57,738 nt of DNA from a bacterium (GTDB lineage Bacteria > CLD3 > SB21), in NCBI GenBank assembly GCA_008933615.1, contig WBUR01000027.1, forward strand, positions 1 to 57,738, written 5' to 3'. The position numbers were made by a program, and so were the translations under genes. How positions within the stretch are numbered: the first letter of the stretch is position 1; each line of letters begins with the position of its first letter. Of the stretch, positions 15,614 through 24,965 are shown one piece after another. The notes beneath the pieces were generated by a model, which saw nothing but the letters and a program-made list of their open reading frames with translations, did no database searches and had not been told where the DNA came from.

Positions 15614-16803
15614 ATGAAACACATTTCTATCAAGCCACTAATGGCAAATCTTGTCTTGTCTTGTCTTGTCTTGTCTTGTCTTGCACAGATGAACAGACCA
15701 ACGTAAAAGATGATGGTCAAATTTCATTTAGTATGCCTCTGTCTGTAGCTAAAACACAAGCCGGAATCCAAATTGATAGCGTTCGTGTAAATTTAAGTGG
15801 GCCCACAAATACGAGTGGCAATTTAGTAATTTCCAATGATTCTACAGTAGCTTCTGGTTCATTTAATAATTTAGTTGCTGGAGAATACTCAATTTCTATT
15901 CTTGCGTTTGCAAACCATGATACGGTCGCTACTGGATCTGGAAATGCCACGGTCATACCTGGACAGATTACAAATGCAACTATAACACTGACCCTCTTAA
16001 CTGGTGGTTTGAATATTAATGTAAATTGGAGCATACCTCAAACGATAGTTTATGTAAAAGATGTGGCAGGTATTCAACAGATTTGTACAATCAATACAGA
16101 TAGTACCAACTTTACAATCCTTACATCTTTTTCCTCCAATCCTTCAACAATTGGAAAGCCGGCGTATTCACCAGACGGAAACAAGATTGCATTTTATCTT
16201 AATGATGGATCTGGCATAAATATATGGGTTATGAATTCTAATGGCTCAAATCTAACTCAGGTGACATTTAACAATGAATCGTTCATAGGAGAAAGACCTG
16301 AATTCTCTTCAACATCTGATGTATTATATTATCGTCGAACAACCGGGGCAGGTGCTGCTTCAATCTGGAGGGTTGACATTAATGGTCAAAATGACAGCTT
16401 ATACAATGACTTCTCTGGTAACGAATATATGATAGAGTTCATTGGAAACAGTTATCTGATGTTTTTTGTCCATGGCGGAGGTATCTATCGAACAAATAGC
16501 CTCATTGATTTGGCTTCAACTTTATTGATTAGCGGAGCTCAATATCCTGCTGTCAATCATGATTTAACAAAACTTGCATACGCTGGTTCCGGGTTTAATT
16601 CAATATGGATTTCTAATCTTGATGGAACATCACCTCTACTTTTAAAGGATGAAGGTGTATTTAGTGGCTCAGTATCGTTTACAAAAGACGGCCAATATGT
16701 TGTATATAGTAGGAATGGCGCCACTATCAAAATTGTAAAGATTGATGGCAGTGCGGAAAAAATAATTACTGATGGCTGGGACCCTATGGCAAAACCAAAT
16801 TAA
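15614..16803 (+). CDS. Phase-variable surface lipoprotein with PD40/TolB-like propeller, out of frame in this copy
   Basis: The ATG at 15614, seven bases after GGAGA, opens a lipoprotein signal peptide that runs through a CTTGT repeat. In the present sequence that frame ends after 30 residues, and the large downstream frame is reached only by a shift. Removing one 5-bp unit, or adding two, joins them into a 394-aa lipoprotein with lipobox VLSC followed by TDEQ. The body has an N-terminal beta domain (about 40-150) and PD40/TolB-like blades (AYSPDGNKIAFY, SFTKDGQYVVYS), as in cell-surface beta-propellers. The gene therefore appears to be in the OFF state, or silent. Followed by a terminator. 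Confidence 0.7.
15650..15684 (+). repeat. Pentanucleotide repeat (CTTGT)6 plus CTTGC
   Basis: Six perfect CTTGT units and a seventh ending in C lie within the signal-peptide region. Because the unit is 5 bp, any frame encodes the same cyclic peptide Leu-Val-Leu-Ser-Cys, so the hydrophobic core and lipobox survive in all frames while the downstream frame changes with copy number. Confidence 0.9.
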
Positions 16804-16905
16804 TCACTTGATTCTGGTCTTTTGAGGGCAGATACCGGAAATCATACAAAAAAATAAGATTGTTCTCGTATTTCACCAAATGCATTTTATCGATTAACAA
16901 AAAAA

Positions 16906-16937
16906 GCAATTCCGCATATTCGGAGTTGCTTTTTTTA
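16906..16937 (+). terminator. Terminator after the phase-variable lipoprotein gene
   Basis: GCAATTCCG (16906-16914) and CGGAGTTGC (16921-16929) pair over 9 bp with one G-T, followed by T8; a run of As precedes, so it may work in both directions. Confidence 0.8.
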
Positions 16938-16986
16938 TTCTGCCAGAATTTCCCTTAACGAAGTAAGAAAATTTACAGTTTCTTTA

Positions 16987-17247
16987 CTACCTTTTACTCA
17001 GACTCAATAAATGATTTTCAATCTCGGCCATATCCAATTCTTTCAACTCACTCCGGTGCATCCACTTAAAGATCTCAATCTCTAACGCAATCCCGTCCAA
17101 ATCCGGTTGCTGCTTCTTAACGACCAACTTGGCAAAATATTTACCTGACGCATACAAACGCCCTGTCTTATGCAGCCTTTCTTCGGGGCTCATCGCCGAG
17201 ATAAGCTCAAGCATCTGTTTTTCAATTTCGGGATGTGTGTCGTTCAT
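16987..17247 (-). CDS. Small acidic helical protein
   Basis: Protein of 86 aa, unrecognised. It is helical, charged, with no signal peptide or metal motif. It stands alone, separated from the next minus-strand gene by a dispersed repeat element. Coding is supported mainly by composition and by a plausible start (MNDTHPEIEKQM). Confidence 0.5.
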   Translation of the reverse strand: MNDTHPEIEKQMLELISAMSPEERLHKTGRLYASGKYFAKLVVKKQQPDLDGIALEIEIFKWMHRSELKELDMAEIENHLLSLSKR

Positions 17248-17292
17248 AATAATTGTCTAACTATACATCTGTCAGCCCAAAATACCGAGCGT

Positions 17293-17436
17293 GTCATTCT
17301 TGTAAGAATCTTTTTTGAATCATAGATTGCGCGTTGCAAAAAAAAGGATTCTTACAAGAATGACAACGGCTTTTTTTGATTTCCTTTTTTTCTTGATTTC
17401 CATTAATCCCTAATTAGTCAAAAAACATCTGGAGAG
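17293..17436. repeat. Dispersed repeat copy 1 (about 145 bp, internal inverted repeat)
   Basis: Begins GTCATTCTTGTAAGAATC and contains its near-perfect inverse GATTCTTACAAGAATGAC about 45 bases later, then a conserved tail ending near ACATCTGGAGA. The same arrangement, clearly homologous throughout, occurs in the same orientation at 55957-56099. Confidence 0.75.
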
Positions 17437-17493
17437 AAGTAACCATTACTCGTTCGATTCCGGTTTGGTGTCTTTTAATTATTTTCAGCTCTC

Positions 17494-18648
17494 TCACATC
17501 TCCCTGATCTCAATTCCAATACTTCTCTTTTTTAACTCCTCGATGAATTTTTCCGCCGGCACACAGAGTTCCTGCGGGATAGCGCCTTTTTCAGTAATTT
17601 CTCCAGCCGACATCATTTGAGCGATCACCGAAATCGGATAGGACGTCAGCCGCATCATAGCGGTTATGTTATTTGCCGCATCGCCGTAATCGATAATTTG
17701 ATACTGTATACGACGCGGTGTGCCATTCTTCTTTCCTTCGACAACCACGCGCACTAAAACGCAATCTTTACCATCCATGGTGAGTTTGTCCGTGATTAAA
17801 CTCGACAGTAATTCGCGTGGAGTGATTTTCTGGTCGCCAAGTTTATACGGTTTACTGTCCATCAATCCGAGATCGAAAAGCGTCTTGAACTGCGCGCAAT
17901 GGCCGGGATAACGGATCGTTTTATAATCGAGGTTCTTAACTTTTCCTTTGTAAGTCTGGGGTAATGTGGATGTTCCGCCGGATGTGTTGAATGCTTCCAA
18001 TTTGCCGAACGGCGCGGGAAATTCAAGTTCCTCCACATCGATCAACGGTTCTTCTTCAATGATTTTACCATCGCGGATCTTGACGCACGATTCAACGTAC
18101 TCATTGATCAGACCGTGTACCGAAAAAACAAGTTTATAATTCATCGGCGGTTTCGGATCCACCGGCAGTCCGCCTACCCGAATCTTCACATTATCTGTCT
18201 CATCCATCTTCGCCATCCCGTGCGCGACCAGCACAGAAACCATACCCGGCGCTAATCCGCAGTCAGGAACGATGGTGACAAGTTTTTTCTTTGCTTTTTC
18301 GTGCAGTTCCAGTTCCTGATTCACGATCGTATTATTTCCGCCGAGATCGCAGAAATTGCATCCGTTGACGATCGCAAGTTTAGCCAATTTAAAATTGTAT
18401 TTGTACGTCACTGCACTGACAACCGTATCGCAGCCCTGCATCAGTTTGGTAACTTCTTTATCATCGTCGATGTCCAGTTTCTTGTATTTGATCCGCAATT
18501 CGTTAGGATCGTTGATCAACGCTTCCGTTTCTTTAAGCTGTTTCGGATCATGGTCTGCGACCACGAGCCCTTCTAGTTTTGGGTTACGCATCATGTCAAA
18601 TACGACCGCGCGTCCCATGAGCCCTGCGCCGAGAACTAAAATTTTCAT
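17494..18648 (-). CDS. Saccharopine dehydrogenase family oxidoreductase
   Basis: NAD(P)-dependent oxidoreductase of 384 aa. The Rossmann motif is GAGLMGRA (about 7-14), with a conserved DLGGNN (about 117-122) and PDCGLAPG (about 148-155) typical of saccharopine dehydrogenase/reductase and lysine 6-dehydrogenase relatives. It may act in lysine catabolism or in synthesis of a related amino acid; the sequence alone does not separate these. GGAGAG six bases before the start supports the chosen ATG. The RsmB-like gene lies 16 bp upstream on the same strand, so they may be co-transcribed. Confidence 0.8.
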   Translation of the reverse strand: MKILVLGAGLMGRAVVFDMMRNPKLEGLVVADHDPKQLKETEALINDPNELRIKYKKLDIDDDKEVTKLMQGCDTVVSAVTYKYNFKLAKLAIVNGCNFCDLGGNNTIVNQELELHEKAKKKLVTIVPDCGLAPGMVSVLVAHGMAKMDETDNVKIRVGGLPVDPKPPMNYKLVFSVHGLINEYVESCVKIRDGKIIEEEPLIDVEELEFPAPFGKLEAFNTSGGTSTLPQTYKGKVKNLDYKTIRYPGHCAQFKTLFDLGLMDSKPYKLGDQKITPRELLSSLITDKLTMDGKDCVLVRVVVEGKKNGTPRRIQYQIIDYGDAANNITAMMRLTSYPISVIAQMMSAGEITEKGAIPQELCVPAEKFIEELKKRSIGIEIREM

Positions 18649-18664
18649 ATCTTTCTCTCCAAAT

Positions 18665-20338
18665 TTATTTTCTGATCAGTTTGCATCCAAAAAATCCACT
18701 GAGTTTATGTTCAAATGGTTTTATATAAAAAAATCCATTACTATCGATAAAGGGAATAAATTTTCCATGATGATCGGCGCTCATTCTGAATCGGGTATCC
18801 GTTGCCAGAAAATGACGAATGATATTTTCGTTTTCATCCGGATTCAAAGTGCACGTTCCGTAGATCAATTCCCCGCCGTCTTTCACAAATCGGGCATAAT
18901 AATTTAATAAAGTTATTTGTTCCGCGGCTAATGTAGAAAAACTTTCCGGGTCAAACCGCCACTTAATATCGGGGTTTCGTCCAAGAACACCCAGGCCACT
19001 GCAGGGCGCATCAATGACGACTTTGTCCACTTTGCCTGTCCAGTGTTCTGCCGTTTCCGCAGCATGTAAATCCACAATCTCGATATTGGTGCTCCCCGAC
19101 CTTGTAGATCTTTTTCTTAGTTTTTCAAGAGAGCGAGGATTGGTATCCGTCGCAAGTATTTTTCCTTTGTTATTCATGGCCGCGGAAAAATATAACGACT
19201 TCCCGCCCGCACCTGCGCAGGCATCGATCACGGTATGATTAGGTTGCGGGTTGCACCATGCGGCGAATAGCAGACTCGATTCGTCCTGAATTTCAAATGC
19301 GCCGTCCTTAAAACTCTGCGTAGAAAATATTTCGCCCTGGCCTAACACATTAAAACCGTTTTCTGCATGCCGGCACTCACTCACTTGAAATCCGTCGCGC
19401 TCAAGGTTTGCCATAACATCTTTTTTGGTCGCCTTGATCGAATTGAATCGCAAAGTCAATGCCGGTTCGGTGTTGTTAAATTCGCATAATTTCGTAACGG
19501 CTTCTTCGCCATAAATGGCAATCCATTTCTCAACCAGCCAAACCGGGTGGGAATATGTTATCGACAACGCATTCACAAGATTTTTTTTAGGATTGGGATA
19601 CGGAATATCCTTTTTGGCTTTATTAAGAAATTTAATAAAATCACGGATCGTCTCTTTATGTCTACCGAACTCTTTCGGAATGGCAAAGTCCGACAGCGAG
19701 ATCGATTTCTCAGCAGACTTATTCATCCACACGACGTTAAAGGTTGCCAGCCGATACGAACTCTTGAGTGTCGTATCCAGCGATTCCGCATCCCGCTTCA
19801 GTGATTTGGAAATAATATAATCGATCTTTAGTTTCCACCGGATAATATTCAAAACCGTTTTGGACAAATTCCCTTTTTCGCGCGCCTCAAGCAGCTTAAT
19901 ATTTTTGTGAATAGCCTGCTGAATAAGGTGATCAAGACGATCGTGTGTCTCCTCGAATGTGTTGAGAATTTCCAGGGCAATACGCTGGACGGTTCCTTCC
20001 GCCAACTGCGTTTCCTCGTCTTTGGAATGCGCGCCTTTAAAAGTTTTGGGTGTGTAAAAACTAACCCTGCCGCGTCTTATGGGGCGTGTAGATTTAGCTG
20101 ATCCTTCAGTTTTCCTTTCCCGAAACGGCGGCCTGACTTCATCGGATCTTGGCGAAGTCGACGATTTGGCTCTCCATTTATTATTTCCGGATTTACTGCG
20201 ATTGGAAGATTTGGAATCAGAGGTCTTTGAGGTTTTTGGACTTCGGACCGGCCACTCCGATTTGTTCGTTTTCTTATAAACGGATGACTTAGAGTCAGAG
20301 GATTTTGAACTCTTTGAAAAGTTTTTTTTGGACTTCAT
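18665..20338 (-). CDS. RsmB/NOP2-type RNA m5C methyltransferase with NusB domain and charged N-terminal tail
   Basis: rRNA cytosine-C5 methyltransferase of 557 aa. The first about 95 residues are a low-complexity Ser/Lys/Arg tail with repeated SDSKSS segments, absent from ordinary RsmB. A NusB-like helical domain follows (about 115-260). The catalytic domain then has the SAM motif DACAGAGGKS (about 367-376), motif IV DAPCSGLG (about 447-454) and the motif VI cysteine in GTCTLNPDEN (about 497-506). The basic tail probably adds RNA or ribosome affinity. The TPR gene ends 9 bp upstream on the same strand. The exact position modified cannot be told. Confidence 0.85.
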   Translation of the reverse strand: MKSKKNFSKSSKSSDSKSSVYKKTNKSEWPVRSPKTSKTSDSKSSNRSKSGNNKWRAKSSTSPRSDEVRPPFRERKTEGSAKSTRPIRRGRVSFYTPKTFKGAHSKDEETQLAEGTVQRIALEILNTFEETHDRLDHLIQQAIHKNIKLLEAREKGNLSKTVLNIIRWKLKIDYIISKSLKRDAESLDTTLKSSYRLATFNVVWMNKSAEKSISLSDFAIPKEFGRHKETIRDFIKFLNKAKKDIPYPNPKKNLVNALSITYSHPVWLVEKWIAIYGEEAVTKLCEFNNTEPALTLRFNSIKATKKDVMANLERDGFQVSECRHAENGFNVLGQGEIFSTQSFKDGAFEIQDESSLLFAAWCNPQPNHTVIDACAGAGGKSLYFSAAMNNKGKILATDTNPRSLEKLRKRSTRSGSTNIEIVDLHAAETAEHWTGKVDKVVIDAPCSGLGVLGRNPDIKWRFDPESFSTLAAEQITLLNYYARFVKDGGELIYGTCTLNPDENENIIRHFLATDTRFRMSADHHGKFIPFIDSNGFFYIKPFEHKLSGFFGCKLIRK

Positions 20339-20347
20339 CGATTGGTT

Positions 20348-20674
20348 TTAACACTCCGTCGCGTATCTGAGTTCATCTCTTGCGTCGATCAATTCATTTA
20401 CTGCGTGTTGATTATTAAGTTTCCTGGCTATGAGAATTCCAGTTTCGTAAGCGGCAAACGCCTCTCGAACTTTCCCCAACGCCTCATACGTTTTTGCAAG
20501 GTGATAATAGGCTGCATGATACAGAGGATCGCGCCTGATCAGTTCGTTAAACGTCTCGACGGCTTTGGCATGGTCGCCGGTGCTTGCGTATTCCATCGCA
20601 AGACCGTATCGGGAAAAAGAATCGTTCTCATCTTTTTGAACAAGATGAAGCAATGCTTCAAGTCGTGTACTCAT
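20348..20674 (-). CDS. Tetratricopeptide repeat protein
   Basis: Protein of 108 aa with two to three TPR units (SRYGLAMEYASTGDHAKAV, AAYYHLAKTYEALGKVREA). It probably mediates protein-protein contacts. The start is placed at the ATG giving MSTRLEALL, matching the usual beginning of this small TPR family; the frame is open 18 codons further upstream but that extension looks non-coding. It lies between pgi and the RsmB-like gene, all on the minus strand. Confidence 0.75.
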   Translation of the reverse strand: MSTRLEALLHLVQKDENDSFSRYGLAMEYASTGDHAKAVETFNELIRRDPLYHAAYYHLAKTYEALGKVREAFAAYETGILIARKLNNQHAVNELIDARDELRYATEC

Positions 20675-20752
20675 GGCAATTTTCACTTTCGGCCATTGAA
20701 TTATTTTGTGGAGAAATATTTTTTTCAACGGCCATGTTCTTGACTGAATTTT

Positions 20753-22114
20753 CTATACTACTTTTCTTTCCGTCTTTGCTAATACAGCGTTCAATTCTTT
20801 CGACTTCTCTTCATATCCTTTTTTCCCGAGCAGCGCAAACATGTTGGTCTTATAAGCCTCTACGCCGGGCTGGTCAAACGGATTGACGCGCAACAAATAG
20901 CCGCTCATCGCGCAAGCCTTTTCAAAGAAATAGATCATTTGTCCGAGATAATACGCATTCAGTTCCGGCAGAGTGACCGTCATATTAGGAACGTTACCGT
21001 CATGATGCGCGAGGGTGACACCTTCATACGCCTTGCGGTTAACATGATCGAAAGATTTACCGGCCAGGAAATTAAATCCGTCCATATCCTCTTCTAATGA
21101 AGGCACCAGCGCATTCCCGCGCGACTTCTCAACCCACAAAAACGTTTCGTAAATATTTCTAGTTCCTTGCTGGACCCACTGTCCCATGGAATGCAGATCA
21201 GTCGAATAATCCACCGAAGCCGGATAGATGCTCTTATTGTCTTTGCCTTCGCTTTCACCGAAGAGTTGTTTCCACCACTCGGAAACATAATGAAGAGACG
21301 GATCGAAATTGGTGAGTATCTCTATGGCTTTGCCGTTAGTGTACATCAGATTTCGTATCGTCGCGTACATGTACGCCGGGTTCGATTTGAGATCGGGATT
21401 CTTCAGTAATTTTTCCATATCGCGCGCGCCCTGCAGAAGTTCGCCGATATGAATTCCCGCTGCGGCAATCGGCAGAAGTCCGACCGGCGTCAGTACGGAA
21501 TATCTACCCCCGACATCATCCGGAATCACAAATTGCGTATAACCTTCTTTGTCTGCCATCGTTTTAAGAGAACCCTTCGCTTTGTCGGTCGTAGCGATGA
21601 TGCGCTGGCGAACCTGTTCATTCGACATATTCTGGCTCATCAGGTCGCGCAGATAACGCAACCCCAGCGCGGGTTCCGTCGTCGTGCCGGATTTGGATAT
21701 CACGTTGACTGACACGCGTTTATTCATCAATACTTCTTTCAGGTCTTCATAATATTTCGCGCTCATATTCTGCCCGGCAAAATAGATCTGCGGCGTCTTG
21801 TGCGGCAGATTATTATGGAATGAATGCGACAGCGCATCGATCACCGACTTCGCGCCGAGGTACGAACCGCCGATGCCGATGACGACAAGAATATCCGAAT
21901 TCTTCCGGATATCATCCGCAACTTTATTGATCTTGTCCATTTCCGACATAGTTACACGGCTCGGCAGATCAAGCCATCCCAAAAAATCATTCCCGATCCC
22001 CGTGCGGTCCTCGATGACCTTATGAACTTCATTCACTTTGGCCTGCATTTTCAGAATGTCTTTTTCTTTGACGAAATCCAAAATGTAAGTGTAATCCAAT
22101 TGAATATTCTTCAC
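20753..22114 (-). CDS. pgi: Glucose-6-phosphate isomerase
   Basis: Interconverts glucose 6-phosphate and fructose 6-phosphate in glycolysis. The 453-aa length fits the shorter bacterial (Bacillus-like) form. Recognisable features are GIGGSYLGAKSV (about 82-93), SKSGTTTEPALG (about 142-153) for phosphate binding, GGRYSVLTPVGLLP (about 202-215) matching the PGI signature, and the C-terminal region with QPGVEAYKTNMF. The start codon is GTG, with AAGGAG six bases upstream. It is followed by the TPR gene and preceded by about 220 bp without a recognised gene. Confidence 0.93.
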   Translation of the reverse strand: MKNIQLDYTYILDFVKEKDILKMQAKVNEVHKVIEDRTGIGNDFLGWLDLPSRVTMSEMDKINKVADDIRKNSDILVVIGIGGSYLGAKSVIDALSHSFHNNLPHKTPQIYFAGQNMSAKYYEDLKEVLMNKRVSVNVISKSGTTTEPALGLRYLRDLMSQNMSNEQVRQRIIATTDKAKGSLKTMADKEGYTQFVIPDDVGGRYSVLTPVGLLPIAAAGIHIGELLQGARDMEKLLKNPDLKSNPAYMYATIRNLMYTNGKAIEILTNFDPSLHYVSEWWKQLFGESEGKDNKSIYPASVDYSTDLHSMGQWVQQGTRNIYETFLWVEKSRGNALVPSLEEDMDGFNFLAGKSFDHVNRKAYEGVTLAHHDGNVPNMTVTLPELNAYYLGQMIYFFEKACAMSGYLLRVNPFDQPGVEAYKTNMFALLGKKGYEEKSKELNAVLAKTERKVV

Positions 22115-22338
22115 GGTTTACTCCTTGAATGGGATAATTATTGTTGATTGGTGAATTGTCCAAATATACGCCGACGGAATTTCAAAAACAATTGTTTTGA
22201 AAAGGAGTGCACCGCGCCCTGACTCTGGGATGAGATTCTCAACGCGACGGAGTTATTCCCAGTTTACCGGCCAAAAAACTTTCTGCCCAGTCAAGTATAG
22301 CATGCGCAGATTGCTTTCACTGGATTTCATAATAATTT

Positions 22339-24321
22339 TTAGTGTCTTGAATTTTCTTCTGAAACTTTTGCGCTCAATTCCGGCAGACTCATATTACCCA
22401 GAGCCATCTTTCTTAATTGTCCCATGATCCACCTGCCGGCGGCGTCGTGAACTTTTGAATTATTTATCTGTGTAAATTTGGTTGCCATGAACGGAATCAA
22501 TTCGGTGATCTCTTCTTTGGGAACCGGCTTATAGCGTATAGTGGAAAGAACAGAATCAAAGTCTAATTTCGGATGCTGATAATATTCGACCAACATTTTT
22601 CCGGCAATGTTTAGTTCCATATCCCGCTCTTTGAGAAATTTGAACAGGTCAAATATTTTTTCGTAGCTGAAATCCTTAGTAGCCGCATAGTGATTTTCGA
22701 TGAACTTCATTGTATGCCCGATGAACGCACCCGAAAACCGATGGTTGATCCCGATCTCGTCATAAATTTTTTCGATCAGAGGCACGAGATTTTTTTTTAG
22801 AATATAAGTAAACGTATCCTCCGGCACATTCCATGATCGTAACTGCTGAATACGGTCAAACACATCGACAGGAATATGTTTTCTGATATCTTCAATGCTT
22901 TCGTTTTTCAATGGTATCGGAGCAGAATCGGTGTCGGGATACATGCGGTCAGCGCCAGGCAATACCCGTTCAAAAATACTGGTCCCGTCCGCCAGACCTT
23001 TCCGTGTCTCATTGGGAACCCCCTTGAATGCCATTCGACAACGCTCTTCCACCGTTTCAATTGCCGTAGGCATATCTTCTTTTGGGCCCCACAATACGAT
23101 CCATGCGTCGTCATTTGCGCAGGAAAGAATTTTAGAGATCTTTTCGGAGTCCTGGTCGGTAATTCGCTTTCGAAAATTCTCCGAATGGATCATATTGGGT
23201 TTTTCTATACAGGCAATGACTTTCAGCCTGGTGGAAATCTCATCTGCAAAAACTTGTTTTGGCTGTGTGAAATGGGATAGAATGCCTTTGAACCAGGGCA
23301 ACCGGAGGGCCGTGATTTCCAGCTTATTAGTTTTTGCATGCTGAAGCGGCACATAACTAAAATCAAATTCGTCAGGATTGAGTTTCACCGAATTTATTTT
23401 CCATTGATTAACACCACTGATTTTTGCATTCAACAGGTTCTTAACATGCAGCAATGCAAATTGCCTGAATGATTCGTTATGTGTCAGTTCCGGCATCCAA
23501 TTCGTATGAGCAACGCCCTTTATTTCCACGCGTGTCCCGTCTTTGCAGCTCACATTGACGTCCGCTCTGGTGGAACCAATTCCGGTTCGCACTTTTCCGG
23601 TGCTTCTATTCAGAAAACGAATGTAGTCCGCGCCTTCTTTTACTTCATCTGGATTTTTAAAATCCGCGTGGGTTACTGTTTCGATCAAAGGCATCCCGAG
23701 GCGGTCGGTTTTGTAAACTCGAACATGGCCGATGTCGGAAATTTCACGGCATGAATCCTCTTCAATACTCAATTGGATAAGATTCACAACCTTATTTTTC
23801 AATTGGATCTTTCCGCCGACACCGATGATCGCCGTGCGTTGAAATCCGGTCGGAATACTTCCGTCAAGATATTGTTTGCGGGTGATGTGCACTTCGCCGA
23901 CAATATTCATTTTATTTAGAATAGATATTTCCAATGCAATGTCCAGCGCTTTTAAGTCAATTGAAAAGGGCGGCGTATCATCTACTTCATACGTACAGGC
24001 GGTTTCATTCTTTATGCGGTAAATAATATTTTTTCGCGTTTTGAATTCCATCAGCGCCGTACCGTCATACTCCCCAAGTTCGCTCAGCGTCGGGCGCATG
24101 TGCCTGACTATCTCTGCATCATAATCATCATGGGGATTAAATTTTCCGGCGGGGCAGCGGCAAAAGAGTTTGCGTTCGGTCAATAATTGCTGATGAACTT
24201 CCAAGCCCGACATGAATCCGATTCGGCTGTAGTCTGCTTGTGTGGCGTCCTTCCTGCTGACGTAGCCGATGGCTTCTTTCGTTTTCTCGTAATTCTGTTC
24301 CGGGTCAAAAGGCTGGCTCAT
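22339..24321 (-). CDS. gatE: Archaeal-type Glu-tRNA(Gln) amidotransferase subunit E
   Basis: The tRNA-binding amidotransferase subunit that converts Glu-tRNA(Gln) to Gln-tRNA(Gln) with GatD. The 660-aa length, GLEVHQQLLTERKLFCRCP (about 39-57), VEIKGV (about 268-273), an AspRS-like GAD insertion (about 335-450) and ERVLPGADRMYPDTDSAP (about 469-486) identify GatE rather than the bacterial GatB, which lacks the insertion. A YqeY-like helical tail ends the protein. No gatD is in the window. GatE is characteristic of Archaea and rare in Bacteria, so horizontal origin is likely. It stands between pgi and CBS genes. Confidence 0.88.
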   Translation of the reverse strand: MSQPFDPEQNYEKTKEAIGYVSRKDATQADYSRIGFMSGLEVHQQLLTERKLFCRCPAGKFNPHDDYDAEIVRHMRPTLSELGEYDGTALMEFKTRKNIIYRIKNETACTYEVDDTPPFSIDLKALDIALEISILNKMNIVGEVHITRKQYLDGSIPTGFQRTAIIGVGGKIQLKNKVVNLIQLSIEEDSCREISDIGHVRVYKTDRLGMPLIETVTHADFKNPDEVKEGADYIRFLNRSTGKVRTGIGSTRADVNVSCKDGTRVEIKGVAHTNWMPELTHNESFRQFALLHVKNLLNAKISGVNQWKINSVKLNPDEFDFSYVPLQHAKTNKLEITALRLPWFKGILSHFTQPKQVFADEISTRLKVIACIEKPNMIHSENFRKRITDQDSEKISKILSCANDDAWIVLWGPKEDMPTAIETVEERCRMAFKGVPNETRKGLADGTSIFERVLPGADRMYPDTDSAPIPLKNESIEDIRKHIPVDVFDRIQQLRSWNVPEDTFTYILKKNLVPLIEKIYDEIGINHRFSGAFIGHTMKFIENHYAATKDFSYEKIFDLFKFLKERDMELNIAGKMLVEYYQHPKLDFDSVLSTIRYKPVPKEEITELIPFMATKFTQINNSKVHDAAGRWIMGQLRKMALGNMSLPELSAKVSEENSRH

Positions 24322-24411
24322 TTATTTTTTACGTCATTTGGATCATCGTTTTAGTAACGAGAGATAAAATAGTATGCCCAGCCTTTACACGGCGGAAAAG
24401 GGGACGGTTCG

Positions 24412-24954
24412 CTACGCTCCATCAGCGTGTTTATCGCCGATTCGTATCGGGTGCGGCGGCAAATTGAGCACCTCTTCTGAAAAAAACCCTACGATGTAAT
24501 CGATCATGCCCTTCACCGAAGTATGCCCGATCGGCTCGTTATTATTATTCACAATAGCAATGTGGCGCACTTCGTGTTCACGAAATATTTTGACTGCCTC
24601 CCGCACCGGATCGGTGAGTTTCAGACAGACGGGATCTTTACGCATGTAATCGTCCACAACATCTTTCTCATAATCAGGACATTGATCGGCGATCCTGTAA
24701 AGCAGATGACGCTCGGTTAGTATGCCAATGAGCTTCCTATCCTGCACGACCGTCACGCAGCCGACGTTATGCTCCGCCATGAGTTTAACCGCGTTTTTCA
24801 GGAGGCTGCCGGAATGTACGATCAAGGGCGCCGGGGGTTCCAGAACGCCGATCGGCTGGTCAAAATCCTCGATGTTAATTTCGTGTTTATCGAGTTCGCG
24901 TTGAAGTTCGTCCATATGAACCAACTCATCGTCCAATTCGTGTTGATTTGCCAT
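24412..24954 (-). CDS. CBS-domain pair protein
   Basis: Cytoplasmic protein of 180 aa with two CBS domains (about 45-105 and 112-170), preceded by an acidic helical N terminus (ELDDELVHMDELQRELDK). Conserved features are VHSGSLLKNAVKLMAEHNVGC and GILTERHLLYRI in the first domain, and AIVNNNNEPIG in the second. Such pairs bind adenine nucleotides and usually regulate a partner. It is 12 bp downstream of a second CBS gene, so they form an operon and may work as a heteromer. Confidence 0.85.
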   Translation of the reverse strand: MANQHELDDELVHMDELQRELDKHEINIEDFDQPIGVLEPPAPLIVHSGSLLKNAVKLMAEHNVGCVTVVQDRKLIGILTERHLLYRIADQCPDYEKDVVDDYMRKDPVCLKLTDPVREAVKIFREHEVRHIAIVNNNNEPIGHTSVKGMIDYIVGFFSEEVLNLPPHPIRIGDKHADGA

Positions 24955-24965
24955 AATCGCCCTCC

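Noticed and set aside
15614-15700. Out-of-frame start as a simple sequencing error
   Set aside because: The break lies exactly in a pentanucleotide repeat rather than a homopolymer, and a one-unit change restores a perfect lipoprotein signal; error remains possible but phase variation is the better fit.
22197-22427. Plus-strand frame between pgi and gatE
   Set aside because: It overlaps the end of gatE and has no recognisable sequence or start signal; the region looks non-coding.
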